Notes: generated by a model from the letters alone, not told the origin. DNA of 64,000 bases from Streptomyces roseolus (GCF_014649855.1 NZ_BMTV01000006.1:142624-206623); one strand, 5' to 3'; shown: positions 1 to 9,168, counted from the stretch's first letter. Made by a program: numbers and translations.

Positions 1-1084
1 CGAGAGCGCTGAGGTCGGTCATCCGTACGGTCTCGACGGCGGGATGCTCCTCCGAGGGGCGGCGGAGAACCCATAGATGGACCGAGAGGGAGTGCGAGGC
101 GGCCATGCCCGGCGGAAGGGCGACCACGTGGGTGAGCAGCCCGCGACGCACGATCTCGGCCCGGATGCGGCGTCCCGCCTTGCGGTAGGCGACCGACGTC
201 GGCATCACCATGACGACCTGTCCGCCGGGGGCGGTGTGGGCGTAGCAGTGCTGGAGCCAGGCCAGCTCGCTCTCGGCGCGGGACGGGACGCCGAACTCCC
301 AGCGGGCGTCCAGGAGAAGGTCCTCCCGCCCCCATTCGGCGACCCCGACCGGTGGTTCGCAGACCACGAGGCCTGCCCTGAGGTCCGGGTACGCGTCGTT
401 CCGCAGGGAGTCGCCCGCTTGGAGGGCGACGTCGGTCAGCCCGGTCAGCCGGGCCCGCAGCTCGGCGAAGCGCACGTTCCCGGGAACGATGTCCTGCCCG
501 AACAGTTCCGTGCCCCCGTCCGCGAAGGCGAAGAGGAGAGAACCGATTCCGCACGTGGGGTCCAGAACGGCTCCGGCCGGCGGTCCCGCGATGTACTTGA
601 TCGCCTGGATGAGACGTGCCGACGTGACGCCGTCGGAACCCGCACGTCCCGACGAGTCGACGAGCCGGGAGGTGAGATCGGTGAGGAGCGTACCGGCGGG
701 GACGTCGGCGACGAGCTCGGCGACGAGTGTCCGGAGGGGCGTTCTGCCGTCGCCACCGATCGAGTCCGGGCTGTCCTCCGCCAGGACCTCGGCGACTGCC
801 GTCAGCCCACCGAGCATGTCGTCGCCGAATTCCGCGCGCAACTGCTCCCACAGCCGGACCTCGGCGGATGCCTCGCGTCCCTTGCGCTGGCTCTCGAGCC
901 AGCGTCGGACGTCCGAGAGGGCGAAGAGGGGGCTGCTTGTCCCGCCCGTCACCGGGGCCGGAAAGTCCTCGTGCCGTCGGCGCCAGTTGGAGACGGCCGC
1001 GCGCGTGACCCCAGCCAGCCGGGCGATCTCGGCTGCGGTGACGACAGCGTCGGTGCCTTCCGGGCGTGCGGTCTCATCCTTCAT
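1..1084 (-). CDS. N-6 DNA methylase with N-terminal helix-turn-helix (partial, C-terminus beyond window)
   Basis: First ~361 residues of a SAM-dependent adenine-N6 DNA methyltransferase of the HsdM-like class; the carboxyl end lies outside the window. The ATG at 1084 has only a weak GGGAA upstream. Residues ~13-35 form a helix-turn-helix (EIARLAGVTRAAVSNWRRR). The SAM-binding motif I, DPTCGIGSLL, is near residue 175. The catalytic motif IV position (~242) reads CEPP, where active enzymes have N/D-P-P-Y/F, so catalysis is in doubt. No specificity (HsdS) or restriction gene is in view, so it may be an orphan methylase or a DNA-binding relative. Family assignment is firm; activity is not. Confidence 0.85.
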   Translation of the reverse strand, partial: MKDETARPEGTDAVVTAAEIARLAGVTRAAVSNWRRRHEDFPAPVTGGTSSPLFALSDVRRWLESQRKGREASAEVRLWEQLRAEFGDDMLGGLTAVAEVLAEDSPDSIGGDGRTPLRTLVAELVADVPAGTLLTDLTSRLVDSSGRAGSDGVTSARLIQAIKYIAGPPAGAVLDPTCGIGSLLFAFADGGTELFGQDIVPGNVRFAELRARLTGLTDVALQAGDSLRNDAYPDLRAGLVVCEPPVGVAEWGREDLLLDARWEFGVPSRAESELAWLQHCYAHTAPGGQVVMVMPTSVAYRKAGRRIRAEIVRRGLLTHVVALPPGMAASHSLSVHLWVLRRPSEEHPAVETVRMTDLSAL

Positions 1085-1166
1085 GTTTCCCAAGGTACAC
1101 GCCACGGCAGAGAAAGAGCTTCGGGTCATGTGTTGGCGATGTAAACGAGTAGCGGCTGGGTGCGGC

Positions 1167-1730
1167 TCAGGCCGCCGGGGGCCAGGCGTTCCGCCGTGCG
1201 AGGTCCAGGATCAGGGCGGCGATGTTCCAGGCGTCGTCCTCGCCGCGGTGGTGGCGGCCTTCCAGAGGGAGTCCGACGTGCGCGAGCGCCTGGGCCATGC
1301 CCGGGCGGCGGCGGAGGCCGTGAGCCTGGGTGAAGGCGGCCTTGGCGTTGGTGTGGTGGCGGCCGAAGGGATACGGGGTGCCCGTCGCCTCGCACTGGCG
1401 GGCGAACTGCTTGCGGTCGTAGTCGCCCCAGCTCGCCCACGGGCGCCTGCCGGCGGCGTGGTCGCGGGCGAGGGTCCGGCAGGCGGTCGCGAAGTCGACG
1501 CCGCTGTCGACCTCGGCCTGGGTGAGACCGGTCAGTTCGGTGCAGAACGGGCTCACGCGCGAGCGGGTCGGGCGGACCAGGAGCCGGTGACGGCTGATCC
1601 GTTCCCCCACGGTCACGTCCACCACGGTCAGCCCGATCTCGATGATCTCGCTCACCGCCCCGGGCGGCGTGGCCGTGTCCCAGCAGGTGGCTTCGACGTC
1701 GACGACGTTGATCAGGTGGTGGGGTTCCAT
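1167..1730 (-). CDS. DnaQ-like 3'-5' exonuclease (RNase T/KapD-type)
   Basis: A single-domain DEDDh exonuclease of 187 residues, expected to remove nucleotides from 3' ends of DNA or RNA in the cytoplasm. Exo I is DVEAT near residue 10 (Asp and Glu metal ligands), an Asp in YDRKQF fits Exo II, and HHRGEDDAWN near the C-terminus supplies the His and Asp of Exo III. The ATG at 1730 (MEPHH) is preferred because the Exo I strand begins just after it. A GTG at 1766 would add 12 residues; neither start has a good Shine-Dalgarno. It is the last gene of the leftward CoA-transferase, GntR, exonuclease series, but a functional link to those genes is not evident. Confidence 0.82.
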   Translation of the reverse strand: MEPHHLINVVDVEATCWDTATPPGAVSEIIEIGLTVVDVTVGERISRHRLLVRPTRSRVSPFCTELTGLTQAEVDSGVDFATACRTLARDHAAGRRPWASWGDYDRKQFARQCEATGTPYPFGRHHTNAKAAFTQAHGLRRRPGMAQALAHVGLPLEGRHHRGEDDAWNIAALILDLARRNAWPPAA

Positions 1731-1787
1731 GCGCGGAGCGTAGGAGGCCGGGCGGGGCGACGGCACCCGGATTTTCGTCCGTCCTGT

Positions 1788-2459
1788 TCAGCCCTCCTGC
1801 GGGGGCAGCACGGCGCGGAGGGCCGTCACCGCGTGGGCGCGGTGGTCGTCGAGCCAGCGGAGGGCGTTGGCCTTGTCGTCGTGGAGGATGCTGCTGAGGA
1901 CGGCCCGGTGTTCGTGGACGGCCTGGGAGCGGTGGGCGGGGTCGGTGTAGTAGAGGGAGCGGTAGGCGTCCGTGGAGTCCCACAGGGTGGTGATCATGCG
2001 GACCAGGCGGGGCATCCCGCAGGCCTCGATGAGGGCGAAGTGGAAGCGGCGGTTGGCCTCGGCCATCGCCGTCACGTCCCCGGCCTTCGACGCGCGCTCG
2101 ACCTCGCGCTGGATGCCGGCGAGAGTTTCGTGGAAGCCGTCCGGGCGGAGGGTCAGGGCACGGCTGACGGCCTCCGTCTCCAGGAGGGCGCGGATCCGGT
2201 AGATCTCCTCCAGGTCCGCGAGGGACAGTTGGGCGACGAAGTAGCCGCGGTGGACGTGGTGGACGACCAGGCCCTCGGCCTCCAGTGCCTTGAGGGCCTC
2301 CCGGAGCGGGACGCGGCTGACCTGCAGCCGGGCGGCGAGGGCGTCCTGTCGTATCGGCGCGCCGGGGCGGAGCTCACCGCTGGTGATGGCGCCCCGCAGC
2401 TCCTCCAGGACGAACTGCTGGGCCGTCTGGGGCCGTCGCCTCTCCACCGCTCCGCTCAT
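1788..2459 (-). CDS. GntR-family regulator with FCD ligand-binding domain
   Basis: A 223-residue cytoplasmic transcription factor. Residues ~8-75 are the GntR winged helix, with RQDALAARLQVSRVPLREAL as its recognition region. Residues ~85-215 are the all-helical FCD domain, which in this subfamily binds a metal-dependent organic-acid effector. It lies 54 nt downstream of the class III CoA-transferase on the same strand and so is probably cotranscribed with it. Such regulators usually repress adjacent catabolic genes, so the likely targets are the CoA-transferase/glutaryl-CoA dehydrogenase promoters around 3723-4004; that is inference. The ATG at 2459 follows a modest GGGAAAGG. Confidence 0.9.
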   Translation of the reverse strand: MSGAVERRRPQTAQQFVLEELRGAITSGELRPGAPIRQDALAARLQVSRVPLREALKALEAEGLVVHHVHRGYFVAQLSLADLEEIYRIRALLETEAVSRALTLRPDGFHETLAGIQREVERASKAGDVTAMAEANRRFHFALIEACGMPRLVRMITTLWDSTDAYRSLYYTDPAHRSQAVHEHRAVLSSILHDDKANALRWLDDHRAHAVTALRAVLPPQEG

Positions 2460-2513
2460 CGATCCGACCTTTCCCTGCCGTCGCTCGTGTGACCGTCGTC
2501 ATCTTCCTACGGA

Positions 2514-3722
2514 TCACCGACCCGCGTTCGAGTTGTCCACAGGCGTGATCCCGGCCAGGATCTCGTCGGTGTGTTCGCCGAGCCGCGGCGGTGCGGACCG
2601 GTACGAGGGCGGGGTCGCGCCGAACCGGACCGGGTGCGCGACCTGCCCGGGGCCGGCGGCCTCCTCGGGGACGCGGGTGCCGAGGCCCAGCCGGTCGGCG
2701 AGGGCGAAGGCGCCGGCCAGGTCGTTGATCGGGCCACAGGGCACGCCGGCGGCGGTCAGCTCCTCGAACCAGGCGTCCGCCGTGCGCGTGGCGAGCGCCG
2801 CGGAGAGCTCCGCCGACAGCGCCTCGCGGTGGGCGACGCGGGCCGTGTTCGTCGCGAAGCGGTCGTCCACGGCCAGTTCCGGGCGGCCGAGCCGCTCGCA
2901 GAGGGCCCGGAACTGGCGGTCGTTGCCCACCGCCAGGACCAGCGGGCGGTCCCGCGCCCCGAAGACCTCGTACGGGGTGATGCTCGGGTGCCGGTTGCCC
3001 ATCGCGCGCGGCACGACACCGGCGCCGAGGTGCGCGGCGGCCTGGTTGGTGAGGGCGGAGAGCAGCGAACCGAGCAGCGACACCTCCACGCGCTGGCCCT
3101 CGCCGGTCCGCTCCCGGTGCCGCAGCGCCGCGAGGATCCCGAAGCCGGCGTGCAGCCCGGTGATGACGTCGACGAGCGCGACCCCCGCCTTCGTCCCCTG
3201 CCCGCCCGGCTCGCCGGTGACGCTCATCAGCCCGCCCACGGCCTGCACCAGCAGGTCGTAGCCGGGCAGCGCGGCGCCGCCGTCGGTCCCGAAGCCGGTC
3301 ACCGAGCAGTACACGAGGCCCGGGTTGCTCCGGCGCACCTCCTCGAAGCCCAGGCCCAGCTTCTCCATCGTGCCCGGCCGGAAGTTCTCCACCAGCACGT
3401 CGGCCCGGTCGACGATCGCCCGGGCCGCCGCCCGGTCCTCCGGGTCGGCGAGGTCGAGGGCGACGGACCGCTTGTTGCGGTTGACCCCCAGGAAATACGT
3501 CGCCTGCCCGTCCGCGAACGGCGGGCCCCAGGCCCGCGTGTCGTCCCCGCTCCCCGGCCGCTCGATCTTGATCACGTCGGCGCCGAGGTCCGCGAGGAGC
3601 ATCGTCATGTACGGGCCCGCGAGCACCCGTCCGAAGTCGGCGACGACGATGCCCGACAGGGCGCCGGGCGGGGTTTCGGCCTCCGGTGCGGGCTCGCCTC
3701 CGGCGGGCTGGTCCGTGTGCAT
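2514..3722 (-). CDS. Class III (CaiB/BaiF) CoA-transferase, probably glutarate CoA-transferase
   Basis: A 402-residue family III CoA-transferase, moving CoA between carboxylic acids through an aspartyl-CoA anhydride. The N-terminus shows VADFGRVLAGPYMTMLLADLGADVIKIE, cut here in two parts: VADFGRVLAGPYMT and ADLGADVIKIE; NRNKRSVALDL follows at ~85. The catalytic Asp is expected in the DVLVENFRPG region. ATG at 3722 is chosen because GGAGGG lies ~8 nt upstream; the reading frame stays open further upstream only because the heptamer repeat lacks stops. It is divergent from glutaryl-CoA dehydrogenase, which suggests succinyl-CoA:glutarate transfer, as in the human SUGCT pairing. The substrate is inferred from context. 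Confidence 0.9.
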   Translation of the reverse strand: MHTDQPAGGEPAPEAETPPGALSGIVVADFGRVLAGPYMTMLLADLGADVIKIERPGSGDDTRAWGPPFADGQATYFLGVNRNKRSVALDLADPEDRAAARAIVDRADVLVENFRPGTMEKLGLGFEEVRRSNPGLVYCSVTGFGTDGGAALPGYDLLVQAVGGLMSVTGEPGGQGTKAGVALVDVITGLHAGFGILAALRHRERTGEGQRVEVSLLGSLLSALTNQAAAHLGAGVVPRAMGNRHPSITPYEVFGARDRPLVLAVGNDRQFRALCERLGRPELAVDDRFATNTARVAHREALSAELSAALATRTADAWFEELTAAGVPCGPINDLAGAFALADRLGLGTRVPEEAAGPGQVAHPVRFGATPPSYRSAPPRLGEHTDEILAGITPVDNSNAGR

Positions 3723-3746
3723 TCCGCGCTCCCTCCGGGCTCCATC

Positions 3747-3938
3747 GGATCCAGTGGCTCGGATCCGGTGCGGGGATCCGATGTCCCGGATCCTGGATCC
3801 GGGACATCGGAGATTGGATCCGAGACGTTGGGTCCTGGGTCCTGGGTCCTGGGTCCTGGATCCGGGATGCTGGAGATTGGATCCAATCGGGACCGTAGGG
3901 CTCGGAGATGGGATTTTCAATACTGGATCCAAAATCCA
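3747..3938. repeat. GGATCCN heptamer array, locus 1 (divergent promoter region)
   Basis: Degenerate tandem array with a 7-bp unit. GGATCC hexamers begin at 3747, 3761, 3774, 3788, 3795, 3816, 3858, 3879 and 3925. From 3774 to 3892 everything stays in one heptamer phase, including four successive GGGTCCT units at 3830-3857. Within that stretch GGATCC or its variant recurs every 21 bp (3774, 3795, 3816, 3837, 3858, 3879). Single-base slips separate the 5' and 3' parts. It fills most of the 282-bp gap between the divergent CoA-transferase and glutaryl-CoA dehydrogenase starts, so both promoters must lie in or beside it. Confidence 0.92.
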
Positions 3939-4004
3939 ATCTGCGGCTACGCTCGGCTCGCCACGCCGAGCACGACCCTCGTCACAGCCGCCAGGAGGCC
4001 GCCC

Positions 4005-5189
<1,185 letters not shown>

Positions 5190-5208
5190 ACCCCGTGAGG
5201 GTGTGAGA

Positions 5209-5232
5209 GGGGCGGCCCGGCCGGGCCGCCCC
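5209..5232. terminator. Bidirectional GC hairpin between convergent genes
   Basis: A perfect 24-bp palindrome of G and C (arms 5209-5220 and 5221-5232; about 10 bp of stem if four bases loop out). It sits in the 49-bp gap between the stop of glutaryl-CoA dehydrogenase and the stop of the convergent FBP gene. No T-tract follows, which is usual for Streptomyces terminators. It could serve both transcripts. Confidence 0.7.
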
Positions 5233-5238
5233 CGGGGT

Positions 5239-5742
5239 TCAGCCCGCGGTCACACGCGCGAGGAACCCGTCCAGGTTCTCCATGGCACGGGCCACCCGCT
5301 CCGGCACCGACAGGGTCTCCTCGTGGCGCAGTCCGCGCAGCTTGGGAACGCGCTTGCCGCGCAGGTAGAGGGAGCACGCCAGATCGGCGCAGATGTAGAC
5401 GCCGACCGTGTTCCCCTCCCGGCCGCGCGTGCCGGCCAGCGGGGCCGCCAGCAGCGTCACGCCCGAAGAGGCGTGCCCGGTCAGGCAGATCTGGCACAGG
5501 CTCGTCTTCACCGCGCTCGTCCGGCCCGTCGCCGGCACCCGCAGGGTCACCCCGAGCGGCCCGTCCTCCCGGCGCACCACCAGGTGGGCCCGGAGCGGCG
5601 CGCCCGGATCCACCCATCCCAGGAAGTCCAGGTGTTCCCAGGGGGTCTCGGCGAAGTCCAGCGGCAGCTTCAGCCGCGCGGCGTCACCCTTCGTCGCGTT
5701 CACGAACGACGAACGGATCTCTTTCTCAGTCAACGGTTCCAC
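5239..5742 (-). CDS. FBP-type treble-clef zinc-finger protein
   Basis: A 167-residue protein with the treble-clef zinc finger shared by the FBP/FusB EF-G-binding family. Two metal pairs are visible: CQICLTGH near residue 93 and CADLACSLYLRGK near ~125. FusB proteins bind elongation factor G and rescue fusidic-acid-stalled ribosomes; for actinobacterial members that role is only inferred. GTG at 5742 (VEPLTEKEIR) matches where the domain begins but lacks a Shine-Dalgarno. The frame continues open upstream into heptamer repeat locus 2, so a longer repeat-encoded N-terminus cannot be excluded. Confidence 0.78.
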   Translation of the reverse strand: MEPLTEKEIRSSFVNATKGDAARLKLPLDFAETPWEHLDFLGWVDPGAPLRAHLVVRREDGPLGVTLRVPATGRTSAVKTSLCQICLTGHASSGVTLLAAPLAGTRGREGNTVGVYICADLACSLYLRGKRVPKLRGLRHEETLSVPERVARAMENLDGFLARVTAG

Positions 5743-5774
5743 TCGTTGGACCGTACACGGATACCCGTCGGCCT

Positions 5775-5958
5775 GGCATCTGGATATAGGACCCAGGATG
5801 ATCTTGGGTATCGGATCCAGGACTCTGGATATCGGATCCAGGCCTGCGGATGTCGGATCCAGGCCCGCGGATATCGGAGCCAGAACATCGGATTCTGGAT
5901 CCAAGACATCGGACCCTGGATCCAGGACACCGGGCAGGGGATCCGCGTACTGGATCCA
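5775..5958. repeat. GGATCCN heptamer array, locus 2 (21-bp higher-order register)
   Basis: About 26 heptamers. GGATCCA or a one-base variant occurs at 5813, 5834, 5855, 5876 (GGAGCCA), 5897, 5918 and 5939, exactly 21 bp apart. The two intervening heptamers are mostly GGNNNNC types such as GGATATC, GGATGTC, GGCCTGC and GGCCCGC. A further GGATCCA at 5952 is one base out of phase. The array ends 4 bp before the stop codon of the MocR gene and begins 33 bp upstream of the FBP gene start, in the gap between two leftward genes. Confidence 0.93.
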
Positions 5959-5962
5959 AAGC

Positions 5963-7432
5963 TCAGGCCACCCACTCCGGCAGCCCCGGATCCGAGAACC
6001 GCCCCGGCGCCCCCTCCAGCGCCGCCGCCAGCCGCTCCGCCGCCGTCTCGTACACCTCCTCGGGCAGCGTGTACGGGATCCGCAGCCGATGCTCGTGCGT
6101 CCCCGGATCCACCCCGAACCGGGCCCCGCCCTCCGCCCGCACCCCGTGCCGCAGCGCCCGTGCCGCCAGTTGCGTCGCCACCGGCCGACCCAGGTCGATC
6201 CAGAGGCACATGCCGCCCGGCGGAACCGTCCACCGCCACTCCGGCAGGTGCCGGGCCAGCGCCGCGCCGAGCGCCTCCCGCCGCACCCGGAGCTCCGCCA
6301 CGCGCGCGTGCACGATCGGATCCAACCTCCGCATCAGGGACACCGCGACCAGCTGGTCCAGGACCGAACCCGACAGGTCGGCCGTCACCCGGGTCCGCGC
6401 CAGCTCCGTCACCACCCGCGCCGACGCCCGCACCCAGCCGACCCGCATCCCGCCCCAGCAGGTCTTGCTCAGCGAGCCCACCGACACGATCTGCTCCCCA
6501 CCACCGGCCCCGGCCGCCGCCGCGAACGGCGCCGGGGCCGGCACGTCGAGCGCCATGTCCGTCAGTGTCTCGTCCACCACCAGCCACGTCCCCGTGGCCC
6601 GTGCCGCCCGCGCCACCTCCCGGCACTGCTCGCGCGGCATCAGCCGCCCCGTCGGGTTGTGGAAGTCCGGGATCAGATACGCCAGCCGGGGAGCCGTCTG
6701 CCGCAGCGCCGCCTCCACGAGCCCCGTGTCCCAGCCGTGCTCCGTCACCGGGACCGGCGTCACGCGCATCCCCCGGCCCCGCATCGCGTCCAGGGCGTTG
6801 GTGTACGAGGGGTTCTCCGCCAGCACCCGGTCGCCCGGCCGCCCGAACTGCGCGAGGACCAGCGACAGCGCCTGCTGCGCCCCCGTCGTCACCAGGATCT
6901 GCTCGGGCCGCGTCGGCACCCCCCGCGCCGTGTACCGCTCCGCGACAGCCGCCCGCAGCTCCGGCAGGCCGTACGGGTGGTAGCCCGGCGCGGCGGCGTA
7001 CCGCGGCAGCTCCGCCGCCGCCTCCGCCAAGGCCTCCGCCAGTTCGGCCCGCGGCCCGTGCGGCGCGGCCAGGGCCAGGTCGATCAGCTCGTCGGCCCCG
7101 TCCGGGAAGGCGCCCAGCGAGATCGGCGCCTGTCCGTCCGGCAGCGCCGTCCACGTCCCCGCGCCCCGTCGGCTGTGCGCGTACCCGCTCTCCCGCAGCA
7201 GGTCGTACGCCCCCGTCACCGTCGTCCGGCTCACCTCCAGGACCTGCGCCAGCTCGCGCTCGGCGGGCAGCCGCAGCCGCAGCGCCACCCGCCCGTCCAG
7301 AAGCGCCTCCCGCACCGCCCGCGCCAGCTCGCGGTACCCGAACCGGCCCTCCGGCGGCGGGGTGAGCAGCGAGGCCAGCTGGCGGCCCGACAAGGTCCGG
7401 TCCGCGGTGTGGACCACACGGCCCTCCGCCAT
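5963..7432 (-). CDS. MocR-type regulator: GntR DNA-binding domain fused to aminotransferase-like domain
   Basis: A 489-residue MocR/PdxR-family protein. Residues ~30-95 are a GntR winged helix (RLPAERELAQVLEVSRTTVT). The remainder has the fold-type I aminotransferase form; VSVGSLSKTCWGGMRVGWV carries the PLP-binding Lys. These proteins act mainly as PLP- or amine-sensing transcription factors rather than enzymes. ATG at 7432 is preferred over the in-frame GTG at 7441 because GAGGAG lies 8 nt upstream. An inverted repeat at 7444-7473 in the divergent region is a plausible operator, and the small gene at 7541 the plausible target. Confidence 0.9.
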   Translation of the reverse strand: MAEGRVVHTADRTLSGRQLASLLTPPPEGRFGYRELARAVREALLDGRVALRLRLPAERELAQVLEVSRTTVTGAYDLLRESGYAHSRRGAGTWTALPDGQAPISLGAFPDGADELIDLALAAPHGPRAELAEALAEAAAELPRYAAAPGYHPYGLPELRAAVAERYTARGVPTRPEQILVTTGAQQALSLVLAQFGRPGDRVLAENPSYTNALDAMRGRGMRVTPVPVTEHGWDTGLVEAALRQTAPRLAYLIPDFHNPTGRLMPREQCREVARAARATGTWLVVDETLTDMALDVPAPAPFAAAAGAGGGEQIVSVGSLSKTCWGGMRVGWVRASARVVTELARTRVTADLSGSVLDQLVAVSLMRRLDPIVHARVAELRVRREALGAALARHLPEWRWTVPPGGMCLWIDLGRPVATQLAARALRHGVRAEGGARFGVDPGTHEHRLRIPYTLPEEVYETAAERLAAALEGAPGRFSDPGLPEWVA

Positions 7433-7443
7433 GCCAATCACTC

Positions 7444-7473
7444 CTCATTGGCTCTGCTGTCCAGGCCAATGAG
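7444..7473. promoter_or_regulatory. Inverted-repeat operator candidate for the MocR regulator
   Basis: CTCATTGG at 7444-7451 and CCAATGAG at 7466-7473 form a perfect 8-bp inverted repeat with a 14-bp spacer. A further CCAAT at 7434 sits next to it. The site lies between the mocR start (7432) and the divergent 58-residue gene (7541), and overlaps the mocR ribosome-binding region. Autoregulatory binding by the MocR protein is inferred from position. Confidence 0.5.
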
Positions 7474-7540
7474 ACTACAGACTCCCCTCAGTGGCCCGGA
7501 AGCCCCGGGCTCCCGCCCCGGCACCGAGAGGAGCCCGACG

Positions 7541-7717
7541 ATGACCACGCACTTCACCGACCGCGACGAGCGCCAGTGGCAGCGGTACGCCGAGGAGCGC
7601 CCCGCCCACGCGCTGCCCGTCGGCGCCTGGATCCGCACCCTGCGCACCCCGCGCGCACGGCACCGCTCCCCGGCCCGTCGGCCGGCCGGCCTGCCGGAGC
7701 CTCAGACCACCGGCTGA
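7541..7717 (+). CDS. Small basic protein of unknown function (58 aa)
   Basis: Unrecognised 58-residue protein beginning MTTHFTDRDERQWQRYAEER, rich in Arg and Pro towards the C-terminus, with no signal peptide or membrane segment. The ATG has GAGAGGAG about 7 nt upstream, which is the main support for its being real. It is divergent from the MocR regulator and shares the inverted-repeat region with it, so it may be regulated by that protein. Its last 16 nt overlap the 3' end of the convergent DUF6777 gene. Confidence 0.62.
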   Translation: MTTHFTDRDERQWQRYAEERPAHALPVGAWIRTLRTPRARHRSPARRPAGLPEPQTTG

Positions 7718-9153
7718 AGCCCGGCGGAGGAGACCGAGGACGACGACGGCCCGTCGGTCCCGGCCCCGGTCGAGTCGGTGGAGCCGGTCGTACCCGTCGT
7801 GTCCGTCGTACCGCTCGTCGTGGTGGCGGTGTCGTCGGTGGTCGCGGTGGTCGTGTCGTCCGTCGTTCCGCCGTCCGGAGGGGTGTCGGGGCTGTCCGAG
7901 GGCGGGTCCGACGGCGAATCCGAGGGGGAGTCCGACGGCGTCTCCTCCGACGGCGACGTGGTGTCGTCGGACGGGGTGGGCGTCGTCCGCGTCGGCGAGG
8001 ACGACGACGGGCACGGCACCGGCGTCACGCCGTGCCGCGGTGTCGGCGTCTCGTCACCGGTCACCACCACGCAGGGCACCGGCGAGGTCGGCGTCCCCGA
8101 CGTCGACGGGGAGGCGGTCGTCGGCGTCGGCCGGGGCGGCGGCGGGGTCGGCTTGTCGTTCCGCCCGGTGTCGCCGTGCTTCCGCGCGAACCAGGAGTCC
8201 CGCTCGGGGTCGTACACCACGAACACGTTCACCACCGTCGTCGCCGGGGCCACGACCACGACCTGCGAGGCGTCGTACCCCTGCCACGGGGTGCCCGTGG
8301 TCCGCGGCCGCTGCTGGGCCACCGGCTCGGTCAGCGGATTCCCGCAGGCGCAGCGCACCCGCGGTACGCCCCGGCCGTCGACGAGGACCGCGGTCCCCGC
8401 CTGGAGGACCGCCTGGTACGCGGTGGCGGCGCCGTCCTTGTAACCGTGGTTGGTCACCCGGGTGTCCACCCGGAGCTGGAGCGGCGTGAGGGAGCGCAGG
8501 TGGCCGGGGACCTGGTTCGCCCGGATCCCGAGGACCGAGGCGAAGGCCGCGTTCTTGTCGGGTTCCGCGGTCAGGTAGCGCACCTGCCGCTCCACGTCGC
8601 AGCTCGCCACCTCCTGCGTACCGCCGTACAGACCGGCCGTGGCCCCCGAGACCCGTGGGGTGGCGCTCTCCGCCGCGCCGGTGCGCGGGGGCAGCGAGGC
8701 GGCCCCGGAGGAAGCGTCCGTACGGGCGGTCGACGCGGTGAACGGGTCGGGGCCGGAGGCGGAGGTGTTCTGGAGGAAGACCTCCCCGCCGGCGGAACCG
8801 GCCGTGTCTCCCTTGTCGTCCGACCGGCCGACGAGCAGCACGGCCAGCACGGCGGCCGCGACGACGACGGCGGTCAGCGAGGCGACCTTCGGCACGGACC
8901 GCCACCACGGCGTCCCCCCGCCGCCCTTGCCGCCACTCGGCGTGGCACCGCCGCCACTGCCGCCGGCGCCCCCGCCGCCCCCGCCGCCCCCGCCGCCCCC
9001 GCCGGATCCGTCGCCGGGCGGTGCGGGCGGGGTCGGGGGACCGGTGACGCCGGGACGGGTGGCCGCGCCGGAGAGCGGCCCCGAGGGCGGGCCGGTGGGC
9101 GGGCCGGAGGGCGGGACCGACGGAGGGCCGGACGGCGGCGGTGGGGAAGTCAC
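7702..9153 (-). CDS. DUF6777-type membrane-anchored protein with low-complexity tails
   Basis: A 483-residue protein. Residues 1-~80 are Pro/Gly-rich and include a run of about 12 Gly; one transmembrane helix (SLTAVVVAAAVLAVLLVG, ~92-109) follows. A folded extracytoplasmic domain (~120-320) has scattered Cys (VASCDVERQ, RVRCACGNPL). The C-terminal ~150 residues are Ser/Thr/Pro/Asp-rich and look like a wall-spanning stalk. The domain resembles the DUF6777 family known from streptomycetes, for which I know no function. GTG at 9153 is preceded by AAGGGA and, further up, a 12-bp hairpin (9169-9198). Confidence 0.8.
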   Translation of the reverse strand: MTSPPPPSGPPSVPPSGPPTGPPSGPLSGAATRPGVTGPPTPPAPPGDGSGGGGGGGGGGGGAGGSGGGATPSGGKGGGGTPWWRSVPKVASLTAVVVAAAVLAVLLVGRSDDKGDTAGSAGGEVFLQNTSASGPDPFTASTARTDASSGAASLPPRTGAAESATPRVSGATAGLYGGTQEVASCDVERQVRYLTAEPDKNAAFASVLGIRANQVPGHLRSLTPLQLRVDTRVTNHGYKDGAATAYQAVLQAGTAVLVDGRGVPRVRCACGNPLTEPVAQQRPRTTGTPWQGYDASQVVVVAPATTVVNVFVVYDPERDSWFARKHGDTGRNDKPTPPPPRPTPTTASPSTSGTPTSPVPCVVVTGDETPTPRHGVTPVPCPSSSSPTRTTPTPSDDTTSPSEETPSDSPSDSPSDPPSDSPDTPPDGGTTDDTTTATTDDTATTTSGTTDTTGTTGSTDSTGAGTDGPSSSSVSSAGLQPVV

Positions 9154-9168
9154 GTTTTTCCCTTTCTT

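Noticed and set aside
1..1084. Complete type I restriction-modification locus
   Set aside because: Only a partial methylase is visible. No hsdS or hsdR is on the right side and the left side is outside the window.
8960..9003. GCC/CCC repeat run as a regulatory repeat
   Set aside because: It lies inside the DUF6777 coding sequence and encodes its Gly-rich linker.
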